Part shown: in pieces, positions 17,214 to 25,342 of the stretch
Position numbering within the stretch: position 1 is the first letter of the stretch
Layout of the letters: each line of letters begins with the position of its first letter
DNA from: Dyadobacter sp. Leaf189
GTDB lineage: Bacteria; Bacteroidota; Bacteroidia; Cytophagales; Spirosomataceae
DNA length: 64,000 nucleotides
Assembly (NCBI RefSeq): GCF_001424405.1
Contig: NZ_LMPS01000004.1
Location: 678,537 to 742,536, forward strand
Reading direction: 5' to 3'
The notes under the pieces: generated by a model
Seen by the model: only the letters and a program-made list of their open reading frames with translations
What the model was told of the DNA's origin: nothing
Database searches by the model: none
Position numbers and translations under genes: made by a program

Positions 17214-19721
17214 CTAAAAATCGCCTTCAAGGCTCTCTTTCGGCTTTTTCTTCGCCTGGTGCAAGCGATAGTTTAGTGTAAGATTGATTTGCCGCAGCCT
17301 TCCCTGCGAGCTGTTTCTTGTATAAAAATTGGCTCCCTCCGTAATCGACCTGAACTTGCGGGAATTGAAAACATCAATCACACTGAGCGTCAGCGTAGCA
17401 TTGTTTTTCAGGATATCCCGGGTGGCTGCGAGATCGAGCGTGGCAAGCGCTTTTCTTCTGCCTTGCGGGGTTTGCTGCGGCGCCTCATAGTTACCGCGAA
17501 GTTGTACGTCGGTTGTTTTCCACAATGTCAGCCGCGACATGGCACGTACAAACCAGCTGTAAGTATCACTTTTGAAAGTATCATCCACATTCGCGCCGTC
17601 GGTAATTGCCCTGAAAAAATTGAAGCTTGCATCAAATTTCCACCATTGAACCGGATTGAAAGAGCTCGTAAACTCTGCTCCGTAAGCATCCTCGGTACCC
17701 AGGTTCTCGGGCCGCGTATAAGAGCTTCCATCCTCCTGCACGCGCCGGATACTCGTGATCTTCCCATTCGTATGCCGGTAGTAAAGCGAAGAAGTAAGCG
17801 AACCTTTTGCGAGGTACTTGATGTGGCCAAGCTCAAATGCATTCGTGAACTCCGGATTAAGGTCGGGATTTCCGCTCCAATAATTCCGGTTATCGCTGTA
17901 CGTCGCGAACGGACTCAGGTCGTTATACTGCGGCCGGCGCACCCTGCGGCTGAAACTGAGCTGGAATGCATTCTGTTTTGCCAGGTCATAAGTAACATGC
18001 ACGCTCGGGAACAGATTGGCATAAGTTCGTTTATTCACCTCTGCAGTCTGCTTCAACTCGGTTGTTACCCCTGTCCATTCCGCACGCAACCCCGCCTGAT
18101 AAGATACCTTACCAGTTTTATTGCCAACGATCCCGTAAACCGCATTGATGTTCTCTTCGTACAGGAAATCGTTGGTCAAATTTGGTAAGGTGATCCAGCC
18201 GCCGTCGTTTGCCCGCTGTGTTACGGTGTAATCGTTTGTCATATCGCGTGAGCTGCTCCTGCCTCCCGCCTCAAACTTGCCGTCCTTGGCAAACGGATGC
18301 ACATAATCAGCCTGGAAAAGCAGCTGCTTCTCCGTTTCATAGTTCACAGCCCGCTGCAATAGCGGCGCTATATCCAACGGACTTCCATTCGGATTGTACA
18401 CGTTCTCATTGTAGTACTGGTCAGAGTTTTCCCAGTTGTCGAGATACCGCACATCTGCTGTAAACTCCTGGCCTTTACGGTTAAATGTCTTCTTGTAAGT
18501 AATGGAATACTCTGAATTGGGCTCCGTTTCTGTTTCGTCCTGGGTACGGATCGTGTAGCTCGTAAGATTGTTCTTGTTCGTCAGGTAATCCCGGTAAGTC
18601 AGTGTTGAAAAACGTTTACCCTTGCTTGTGCGCCAGGTATAGGAGCCGGTCAGGATGTTTTTGGGATTAAAATAATAATCGATTCCCCCGCGTGCAGAGT
18701 TGGCCATTCCTTTCAGATTGGTCTTCATATCCCGCTCCATGATGAACGTGGAATCGTCACGGTAAAGCTCCTGGTATACGAAGTTTTTACCCGGCGTGTT
18801 CCGGTACGACATGGTATAATTAATGAAGAAGTTAAGGTTCTTGCGCCTGTAATTAACATTGGCCGCCGCTCCGTAGTTGGTCGGGTGCCCCGTTATAATG
18901 TCGAAAGATCCGTTGATACCCTCTTTCCGTTCTTTTTTCAAAACGATATTGATCACCCCTCCCATTCCCTCGGCTTCATAGCGCGCCGACGGATTAGTGA
19001 TAATTTCAACCCGCTCGATCATGCTTCCCTGCAACTGCTGCAAGCCGCTTGCTCCTTTGATGCTTACCAGGCCCGAAGGTTTACCGTCGATGAGTATACG
19101 CACATTACCACTTCCGCGCAGACTTACATTGCCTTCCACGTCTACAGCAACTGAGGGTACATTTGTGAGTATATCCACGGCTGTTCCACCCGCATTGGCG
19201 AGGTCTTTACCTACATTAAATATTTTTTTGTCAAGAGACAGTTCCATGGTGCTTTTCTCTGCCTGAACCGTCACTTCGTCCAATGTGCGTGCAGAAGGGC
19301 TGACTTTGATTAATCCTAAATCAAACGGAGAATTGGCGGCAGTAAGACGTACGTTGGATGTGAACTGCGGCTTGTACCCGATAAATTCTGAAAGTGCATA
19401 GTAGTTACCTGCTGAAATGTCGACAATGAAGCCTCCCGTTTCGTCGGTAATTGCACCGCTTACAAAAGAACTGTCCGCGGCTTTAAAGAGCCTGATACTC
19501 GCATATCCCAGCGGACCGCTTGTTTGTGCGTCTACGATCTTACCGGTTACTTTCAGCTTTGCAGTACCCTGCCCCATTGCGCCGAAGGCACTGAGACAAA
19601 CACACGCGAACAAACCAAATGCCTTCAAAAATTGCCTCTGTCCCACTGCCGGCGCCCCGCCAGCGGCGAACTCCCTGTTCATGCCCATTCTGTTTTTTGT
19701 AATATTTTTATCGATACTCAC
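17214..19721 (-). CDS. TonB-dependent outer-membrane receptor with carboxypeptidase-like regulatory domain
   Basis: 835 residues. A signal peptide precedes GQGTAKLKVTGKIVDA, the start of a CarboxypepD_reg-like beta-sandwich (about residues 52-140). A plug domain follows (IFNVGKDLANAGGTAVDIL, GNVRILIDGKPSG, RVEIITNPSARYEAEGMGGVINI), then a 'family 3' outer-membrane beta-barrel to the C-terminus, which ends in the hydrophobic pattern INLTLNYRL. No SusD partner is adjacent, so this is likely a stand-alone receptor rather than a polysaccharide-utilisation system; the ligand is unknown. Alternative starts at Met12 or Met14 give a better-placed signal peptide. A 16-bp palindrome lies upstream. Confidence 0.9.
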   Translation of the reverse strand: MSIDKNITKNRMGMNREFAAGGAPAVGQRQFLKAFGLFACVCLSAFGAMGQGTAKLKVTGKIVDAQTSGPLGYASIRLFKAADSSFVSGAITDETGGFIVDISAGNYYALSEFIGYKPQFTSNVRLTAANSPFDLGLIKVSPSARTLDEVTVQAEKSTMELSLDKKIFNVGKDLANAGGTAVDILTNVPSVAVDVEGNVSLRGSGNVRILIDGKPSGLVSIKGASGLQQLQGSMIERVEIITNPSARYEAEGMGGVINIVLKKERKEGINGSFDIITGHPTNYGAAANVNYRRKNLNFFINYTMSYRNTPGKNFVYQELYRDDSTFIMERDMKTNLKGMANSARGGIDYYFNPKNILTGSYTWRTSKGKRFSTLTYRDYLTNKNNLTSYTIRTQDETETEPNSEYSITYKKTFNRKGQEFTADVRYLDNWENSDQYYNENVYNPNGSPLDIAPLLQRAVNYETEKQLLFQADYVHPFAKDGKFEAGGRSSSRDMTNDYTVTQRANDGGWITLPNLTNDFLYEENINAVYGIVGNKTGKVSYQAGLRAEWTGVTTELKQTAEVNKRTYANLFPSVHVTYDLAKQNAFQLSFSRRVRRPQYNDLSPFATYSDNRNYWSGNPDLNPEFTNAFELGHIKYLAKGSLTSSLYYRHTNGKITSIRRVQEDGSSYTRPENLGTEDAYGAEFTSSFNPVQWWKFDASFNFFRAITDGANVDDTFKSDTYSWFVRAMSRLTLWKTTDVQLRGNYEAPQQTPQGRRKALATLDLAATRDILKNNATLTLSVIDVFNSRKFRSITEGANFYTRNSSQGRLRQINLTLNYRLHQAKKKPKESLEGDF

Positions 19722-19747
19722 TGCCTTGAAATTGCTAACAATAGAAA

Positions 19748-19763
19748 CCGGTTTGCAAACCGG
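19748..19763. promoter_or_regulatory. Perfect 16-bp palindrome upstream of the TonB receptor
   Basis: CCGGTTTGCAAACCGG is identical to its reverse complement. It lies 27 bases before the proposed start of the minus-strand receptor gene and about 55 bases before the promoter of the divergent MATE gene, a natural place for a dimeric regulator. The binding protein is unknown. Confidence 0.45.
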
Positions 19764-19801
19764 ATTTACTCTAACCTGCTACATAATAGGACGAAAGATT
19801 C

Positions 19802-19830
19802 TTGCGCTGACCTCTAATTGGCTACCTTTG
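19802..19830 (+). promoter_or_regulatory. Promoter for the MATE transporter
   Basis: TTG at 19802-19804, 18-base spacer, TACCTTTG at 19823-19830 (exact TAnnTTTG). It places transcription start near 19837, downstream of an in-frame ATG at 19818, and so decides for the ATG at 19860 as the real start. Confidence 0.6.
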
Positions 19831-19859
19831 CAACCTTTTTAGCATATCCACACGATTCC

Positions 19860-21209
19860 ATGAAAAACGAAGCCTCACAAACGTTAAGATTAGCCTTTCC
19901 AATCATCATCGGAGAGCTTGCCCAAATGGCGCTCCACCTGATCGACAGCGCGATGGTAGGCGCGATCAGCTACAAGCACCTGGCTGCTGCTGCCCTGGTG
20001 ATCAATGCCATGAACATTCCTTTCGTGATCGGGATCGGAATGACAATCTCGGTATCCCAAATGGTGTCGCTTGCGAATGGAAAGCAGGATGCGCAGCAAG
20101 TTTCACATTACCTGTTCAATGGTTTTGTGCTTTGTACCCTCACCGCGCTCGCTATATCATTCACTCTGGTGTTTGGCAAAGACCTGCTTTATCACCTTGG
20201 CCAGGATCCGGAGGTAGTTACCCTTGCAATTCCATTCATGCAGCTGATGGGGATTTCCATTATCCCGATGTTGCTTTTTATGACATTGAAACAATTTGCA
20301 GACGGACTGGAATCCACCCGCACTGCCATGATATTCTCGCTGGCAGGTATGCCGCTCAACATTCTGCTGAACTGGCTGCTTATTTACGGCAACTGGGGCT
20401 TTCCGCGGCTTGAACTGCTGGGTGCCGGCTGGGCTACGCTGATTACCCGTACCTGCATGTTCCTGGCGCTGGGTTACGTAGTACTCAGCCACAAAACCTT
20501 CGCCAAATACATTGCAGTGCGCCGCAAACAGTGGAAGCTGAAAAGCAACACTATGGGCGAGCTCCTGCATATCGGCGTACCAAGCAGCCTGCAGATCGGT
20601 ATGGAGGCGGGTGCATTTGCAGTATCGGGGATCATCATCGGTACATTAGGTGCGGTATCGCAAGCCGCACACCAGATCGCACTGAGCTGCGCTTCATTTA
20701 CATTCATGGTCTCCATGGGACTAGCCCAGGCAGGCTCTATCCGCGTCAGCAATGCGCTGGGCAGGTCCGACTGGCAGAAGATCATCGTGATCGGCAAGAG
20801 TACCCTGATCACCGCATTGATTTACGGAATCTTGTGCGCTACGATGTTCGTGGCGCTACGGCAAATACTGCCTTTCGCATTCAATAAAGAGCCGCAGGTT
20901 GTTTCACTTGCTGCATTGCTGCTGCTATTTGCTGCTATTTTCCAGATATCGGACAGTACCCAGGCGATCGGTGCCGGACTTCTACGGGGCATCAAGGATG
21001 TAAAAACGCCCACTTTCCTGATCGGGATTGCGTACTGGGTAATTGGTATTCCGGTGGGTTACCTGCTTGCATTTCATTTTGGTATGGGTGCGCCTGGTAT
21101 GTGGCTCGGACTGATCGCCGGACTTACGCTGGCCTCAGGGTTCCTGATCACCCGTTTTTTGAAAATGGGCAAAAGGAATGCAGCAGTGCCCGCTGCGAGC
21201 CGCATTTGA
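19860..21209 (+). CDS. MATE family multidrug/metabolite efflux transporter (NorM type)
   Basis: 449 residues with about twelve transmembrane helices in two MATE repeats. The first helix carries FPIIIGELAQMALHLIDSAMVG, and the middle of the second repeat shows GVPSSLQIGMEAGAFAVSG and QAAHQIALSCASF, typical of NorM-like members. These use the Na+ or H+ gradient to export cationic drugs and metabolites across the inner membrane. The start at 19860 was chosen because a longer in-frame version would begin inside the promoter. It stands alone, divergent from the TonB receptor. Confidence 0.92.
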   Translation: MKNEASQTLRLAFPIIIGELAQMALHLIDSAMVGAISYKHLAAAALVINAMNIPFVIGIGMTISVSQMVSLANGKQDAQQVSHYLFNGFVLCTLTALAISFTLVFGKDLLYHLGQDPEVVTLAIPFMQLMGISIIPMLLFMTLKQFADGLESTRTAMIFSLAGMPLNILLNWLLIYGNWGFPRLELLGAGWATLITRTCMFLALGYVVLSHKTFAKYIAVRRKQWKLKSNTMGELLHIGVPSSLQIGMEAGAFAVSGIIIGTLGAVSQAAHQIALSCASFTFMVSMGLAQAGSIRVSNALGRSDWQKIIVIGKSTLITALIYGILCATMFVALRQILPFAFNKEPQVVSLAALLLLFAAIFQISDSTQAIGAGLLRGIKDVKTPTFLIGIAYWVIGIPVGYLLAFHFGMGAPGMWLGLIAGLTLASGFLITRFLKMGKRNAAVPAASRI

Positions 21210-21343
21210 GCTGATCTCCGCTAATTGCAAACAGTGTTTAAGGTTATTTGGTAATATACGTCGTCAGGTCTTTCTAACGGGAACTGTCCGTCTTCAAAAA
21301 TCATTACTTAAATAAACCAAGCATTCATTTAGCCAGTTAGAAA

Positions 21344-22969
21344 ATGGATTTTAACGCCGCATTGAAGAACATCTTTGTCGAAGAAAGCGAAATCCCGTCG
21401 GAGTTTAGCTTACCCTCCCTGATCCACCAGCGCGAATACCTGAGCGACGGTGTCATGAAACCCTGGGATGGTCCTGTTCACGAAGTTTACTCACCCGTTT
21501 GTGTCAAAACAGAAAACGGACTTGAAAGGAAGCTGATAGGCAGTTACCCGGTTTGTACAGCCGCAGAAGCCGAAGAGTCGCTGAATGCGGCAGTTGCTGC
21601 TTATAACAACGGTCGCGGCGAGTGGCCGACAATGGGCGTAGCGGAAAGGATCCACCGGGTCGAGAAATTCACCGGCCTCATGATCGAGCAGAAAGACATT
21701 ATTGTCAAGCTCATTATGTGGGAGATCGGTAAATCGTTCGCTGACTCTGCCAAGGAATTTGACCGGACCGTTGAATACATTTACGCAACCATTGACTCAC
21801 TGAAAAACCTCGACCGGGATTCATCCGGCTTCGATATTGTGGACGGAATTGCCGCGCAGGCACGCCGCTCCCCGCTGGGTGTTGTACTTTGTATGGGGCC
21901 GTTCAACTACCCGCTCAATGAGACATTTACCACATTGATCCCTGCCCTGATCATGGGCAATACCATTCTCTTCAAACCCCCGAAATTCGGTACGTTACTA
22001 CATTACCCTTTGCAGGAAGCATTCAGAGATTGTTTTCCAAAAGGGGTTGTTAATGTGATTTACGGTCGCGGGAATGCCATCGTACCCGGGCTGATGCAAT
22101 CCGGTAAAATCAATGTACTTACGCTGATCGGATCGAGTAAGGTTGCCAATGAGCTGAAAAAGCAGCACCCGAAAGTAAACAGGCTGCGTGCCGTTTTAGG
22201 ACTGGACGCAAAGAATGCGGCGATAGTTACTCCCAATGCAGATCTTGACCTCGCAGTTAAGGAGATCATCCTGGGTGCACTTTCCTTCAATGGACAGCGC
22301 TGTACTGCATTAAAGATCATTTGGGTACATAAAAGCGTGGCTGACCAGTTCCTGGAAAAACTGAGCGCCGCCGTAGGTACGCTTAAATTTGGAATGCCGT
22401 GGGAGAAAGGTGTTTCCCTCACCCCACTTCCGGAAACCAACAAGATCGAATACCTCAATGAATGCATTTCCGATGCATTAACGCACGGCGCGTCTGTCGT
22501 GAATGAAAATGGTGGAAAATCGGAAGGCTCGTTCTTCTACCCGGCGGTGGTTTATCCGGTGAATAAAGAAATGAAGCTGTACCATGAAGAACAGTTCGGT
22601 CCAATCGTACCGGTAGTTCCATTCGAGGATCTTGAAGAGACAATCGAATTCTTAATCGAGTCTACCCACGGGCAGCAGGTAAGTATTTTCAGCAACGATG
22701 CCGACGAAGTAGCTGCGCTGATTGATCCGCTTGTGAACCAGGTAAGTCGGGTGAATATCAATACACAATGTCAGCGCGGACCGGATGTTTTCCCCTTCAC
22801 GGGCCGCAAGGACAGTGCGGAAGGTACATTATCTGTTCCCGACGCCATTCGTGCATTCTCTATCCGTTCGCTTGTCGCATTTAAAATGAACGAGCAAAAT
22901 AAACAGCTGATCAACGAGATCGTGCACGAGGATACATCCAATTTCCTGAGCACCAAGTTTATTTTCTAA
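21344..22969 (+). CDS. GapN-like aldehyde dehydrogenase with altered general-base position
   Basis: 541 residues, most like NADP-dependent non-phosphorylating glyceraldehyde-3-phosphate dehydrogenases, which make 3-phosphoglycerate and NADPH. Visible: N188 in GPFNYPLN, K211 in FKPPKF, nucleophile C320 in FNGQRCTALK, and EEQFGPIVPV. The position that normally holds the general-base Glu (LELGGKN) reads LGLDAKN here, so residue 286 is Gly. The 34-residue distance to C320 equals the classical ALDH E268-C302 distance, so the alignment is firm. Either this clade uses another base or it is not a normal oxidising ALDH. The long terminator follows directly. Confidence 0.8.
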   Translation: MDFNAALKNIFVEESEIPSEFSLPSLIHQREYLSDGVMKPWDGPVHEVYSPVCVKTENGLERKLIGSYPVCTAAEAEESLNAAVAAYNNGRGEWPTMGVAERIHRVEKFTGLMIEQKDIIVKLIMWEIGKSFADSAKEFDRTVEYIYATIDSLKNLDRDSSGFDIVDGIAAQARRSPLGVVLCMGPFNYPLNETFTTLIPALIMGNTILFKPPKFGTLLHYPLQEAFRDCFPKGVVNVIYGRGNAIVPGLMQSGKINVLTLIGSSKVANELKKQHPKVNRLRAVLGLDAKNAAIVTPNADLDLAVKEIILGALSFNGQRCTALKIIWVHKSVADQFLEKLSAAVGTLKFGMPWEKGVSLTPLPETNKIEYLNECISDALTHGASVVNENGGKSEGSFFYPAVVYPVNKEMKLYHEEQFGPIVPVVPFEDLEETIEFLIESTHGQQVSIFSNDADEVAALIDPLVNQVSRVNINTQCQRGPDVFPFTGRKDSAEGTLSVPDAIRAFSIRSLVAFKMNEQNKQLINEIVHEDTSNFLSTKFIF

Positions 22970-22976
22970 TAATAAC

Positions 22977-23026
22977 ATAAATGAAAAAACCTTCTCAGTC
23001 CGCATTGAGAAGGTTTTTTCATTTAT
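22977..23026. terminator. Bidirectional terminator between convergent genes
   Basis: A perfect 21-bp stem (22977-22997 with 23006-23026) encloses the loop GTCCGCAT, with six A on one arm and six T on the other. It lies 8 bases after the GapN-like stop and 14 bases from the stop of the convergent PAS kinase, so it can serve both. Confidence 0.9.
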
Positions 23027-23039
23027 ACCAAAACTAAGA

Positions 23040-25100
23040 TCAGTCCCGGCTGACAGGCAGGTAAACATTAAATGTAGCCCCTTGTCCTGGTCGCCCCTCT
23101 GCGGTAATATAGCCGTCGTGGTTCTGCACGATTTTCTTACAGATTGCCAGGCCAATACCTGTTCCTTCGTATTCGTTTTTACCGTGCAGCCGCTGGAACA
23201 GATCGAAAATACGGCTCTCATATTGCTGATCGAAACCGATCCCGTTATCTTCCACGCTGATTTTATAAAACTCGCTTTCGTCTCCTTCTTTGGTAATAAT
23301 CTCACAATTAATGCGGATTACCGGCACTTCCCCCTGCCTGCTGTATTTGATTCCGTTACTAACCAGGTTTTGCATCAGCTGGTAAAATTGTACAGGTATT
23401 ACGGGAATTACGGGCAGCTTACCCAGTTCAAATACAACCTTTTTCTCGTCAATAATCCCTTCCAGATCTGTGATTACCTCTTGTACGATCCCGTTGATAT
23501 CTGTATCCACAAACTGTATGTTGTTTGAATTTGTCCCCGAGTAACTCAGCAGTGCTTCGATCAGCTTTTGCATCCTGGCAGCCGCGAGCATAATCCGGTT
23601 GAAATAGTCGGTGGAATTTTCAGAAAGGTGCTTTTCTCTTTCCAGAATGCGTCCACTGAACGCGCGGATCTTGCGCAGTGGCTCCTGCAGATCGTGGGAG
23701 GCGACATAGCTGAAAGATGCAAGCTCCTCATTGTTTCGCCGCAGTTCAATGTTTTTGATCCGCAACGCCTCATTCAGCTTAATGTCTTTCGAAACATCCT
23801 GCAATGCACCGATCATCAGCTGGTTACCTGCTTCCAGAATAAAATTCCCGCTCAGGCGCAAGTGCTTGATATCACCGGTACGCGTAACAACACGGTAGGT
23901 ACTTTGGATCAGGACTTTCGTCTCAAACGCCCGTATACCGTCCCGGATAGCTTTGCTGCGGTCATTCGGGTGTAAAAACGAGATGAATTGTTCGAAAGAA
24001 GGCGCAAATTCCTGCGGCTCATAACCGATCAGGCGGTAGAGATTGTCGGAACATTCCAGTTCGCTGGTAGTAAGGTTCCACGCATAGCTACCCACATTCG
24101 CGTTTTCTTCCGAATGCTTGAAAATTGAATTCTGGATTTTCAGTTTCCGGTTCAGGTCCAGCAGCTCCATATCCGACCGGAGCTGTTCAGTAATGTTGCG
24201 CTCTGTTACGGTCACACCGTCACCCAGCTTTTCGATCGACGCATCGTACCAGGTAACATCCCCTCCACGCACGTGACTCACCTGAAAGTTATCGGACATG
24301 CCGCTTTCCAGGCACTTCGTTAATTTTTCAAAAACACCATTCTCAAAAATGTCCGGATAAACTTCACTGCACCTCGCGCCTATAACTCCCAGCTGTCCTT
24401 CCGCTTTCCTGAAAAAAGCTTCCGAATTGGTATACACGATCCGGAAGTCGACAATGCGCTGCTGTTCATTCCGCACCGCCTCGTAGGACGATATGCTATT
24501 GCTGGTCGTGTTAAGTATAGATTGTAAAAACTCCTCCGATCTTTTCAGCTGCTCGGTTCTTTGCTCCACTTTACGTTCGAGCTCCTCGGCAAAGTTTTTC
24601 TGCTCGTGCACATCCATACAACCGCCCACATAGCCGATAAAGACACCGTCGGAAGTATAGCGGGGCACACCCCTGTCGGCAATCCAGCGATAGGTCCCAT
24701 CGAACCTGCGGAGCCTGTATTCCATGTTGAAATCCTGCCTTGCATCAAAGCTCGACGTGTAAATGTGCAGGCAACGCTCCAGATCGTCGGGATGAACACC
24801 TGCTACCCAGCCGTTCTCGAATTCCTGCTCGATGGTTTTGCCTGTGAAATCCAGCCACCCTTTATTGAAGAAGTAGCAGCTTTTATCAATGCCCGAAAGC
24901 CAGATGAGAACGGGCGCAGTATCAGCAATGACCCGGAACCGCTCTTCACTCTCCCGAATCCTCGCCTCTGCTTCATTCCAGCCCTCGCCCTCCGCTTCCC
25001 GGAGTTCGCCGAAAGAGGTCGTATTAGAAGCACGCGCTTTCGCCAGTTCCTCTTCCAGGTCGGCAATCCGCTTTATTAATGAGTTATAATCTGCATTCAT
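23040..25100 (-). CDS. Multi-PAS sensor histidine kinase, paralogue of the one at 14188
   Basis: 686 residues, soluble. An N-terminal coiled coil (IADLEEELAKARAS) is followed by a PAS/PAC (about 50-175), a linker helix with EQRTEQLKRSEEF, a second PAS (about 190-300), a third PAS with FAPSFEQFISFLHPNDR (about 325-440), then HisKA with phosphoacceptor H469 in VASHDLQEPLRK and a HATPase domain with DNGIGF and GTGIGL. The kinase core is clearly related to the 793-residue kinase 7 kb away. It is divergent from a hybrid kinase, with a 242-base gap. No receiver is adjacent on the same strand, so it may share the receiver or feed the hybrid kinase. Confidence 0.92.
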   Translation of the reverse strand: MNADYNSLIKRIADLEEELAKARASNTTSFGELREAEGEGWNEAEARIRESEERFRVIADTAPVLIWLSGIDKSCYFFNKGWLDFTGKTIEQEFENGWVAGVHPDDLERCLHIYTSSFDARQDFNMEYRLRRFDGTYRWIADRGVPRYTSDGVFIGYVGGCMDVHEQKNFAEELERKVEQRTEQLKRSEEFLQSILNTTSNSISSYEAVRNEQQRIVDFRIVYTNSEAFFRKAEGQLGVIGARCSEVYPDIFENGVFEKLTKCLESGMSDNFQVSHVRGGDVTWYDASIEKLGDGVTVTERNITEQLRSDMELLDLNRKLKIQNSIFKHSEENANVGSYAWNLTTSELECSDNLYRLIGYEPQEFAPSFEQFISFLHPNDRSKAIRDGIRAFETKVLIQSTYRVVTRTGDIKHLRLSGNFILEAGNQLMIGALQDVSKDIKLNEALRIKNIELRRNNEELASFSYVASHDLQEPLRKIRAFSGRILEREKHLSENSTDYFNRIMLAAARMQKLIEALLSYSGTNSNNIQFVDTDINGIVQEVITDLEGIIDEKKVVFELGKLPVIPVIPVQFYQLMQNLVSNGIKYSRQGEVPVIRINCEIITKEGDESEFYKISVEDNGIGFDQQYESRIFDLFQRLHGKNEYEGTGIGLAICKKIVQNHDGYITAEGRPGQGATFNVYLPVSRD

Positions 25101-25342
25101 GCCCTAGGCAATGTTGTCACTAATCAATTTACGAGATCACGGCTGCATTCGCGATTCCGATCTTGAATTAACATCCGATTATTTGTACTTTCGAAAGCAA
25201 TGTCTGCCGCTTCAATACCGTTCAATAAGTTAAATTTTTACTGGCATCGTTATTTGCCTTTCTATTTAAAACCGCTTTGGAAAAGTGGTCAGAATCTTCT
25301 TTAATTGTAAACCTTCTTCTATAAAAAACAGCAGCCACCGGC

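Noticed and set aside
17289..18188. 299-codon plus-strand frame opposite the TonB receptor
   Set aside because: Antisense shadow; the receptor plug and barrel motifs are on the other strand.
19818..19859. Earlier ATG for the MATE gene adding 14 residues
   Set aside because: It lies in the spacer just before TACCTTTG of the promoter, upstream of the predicted transcription start.
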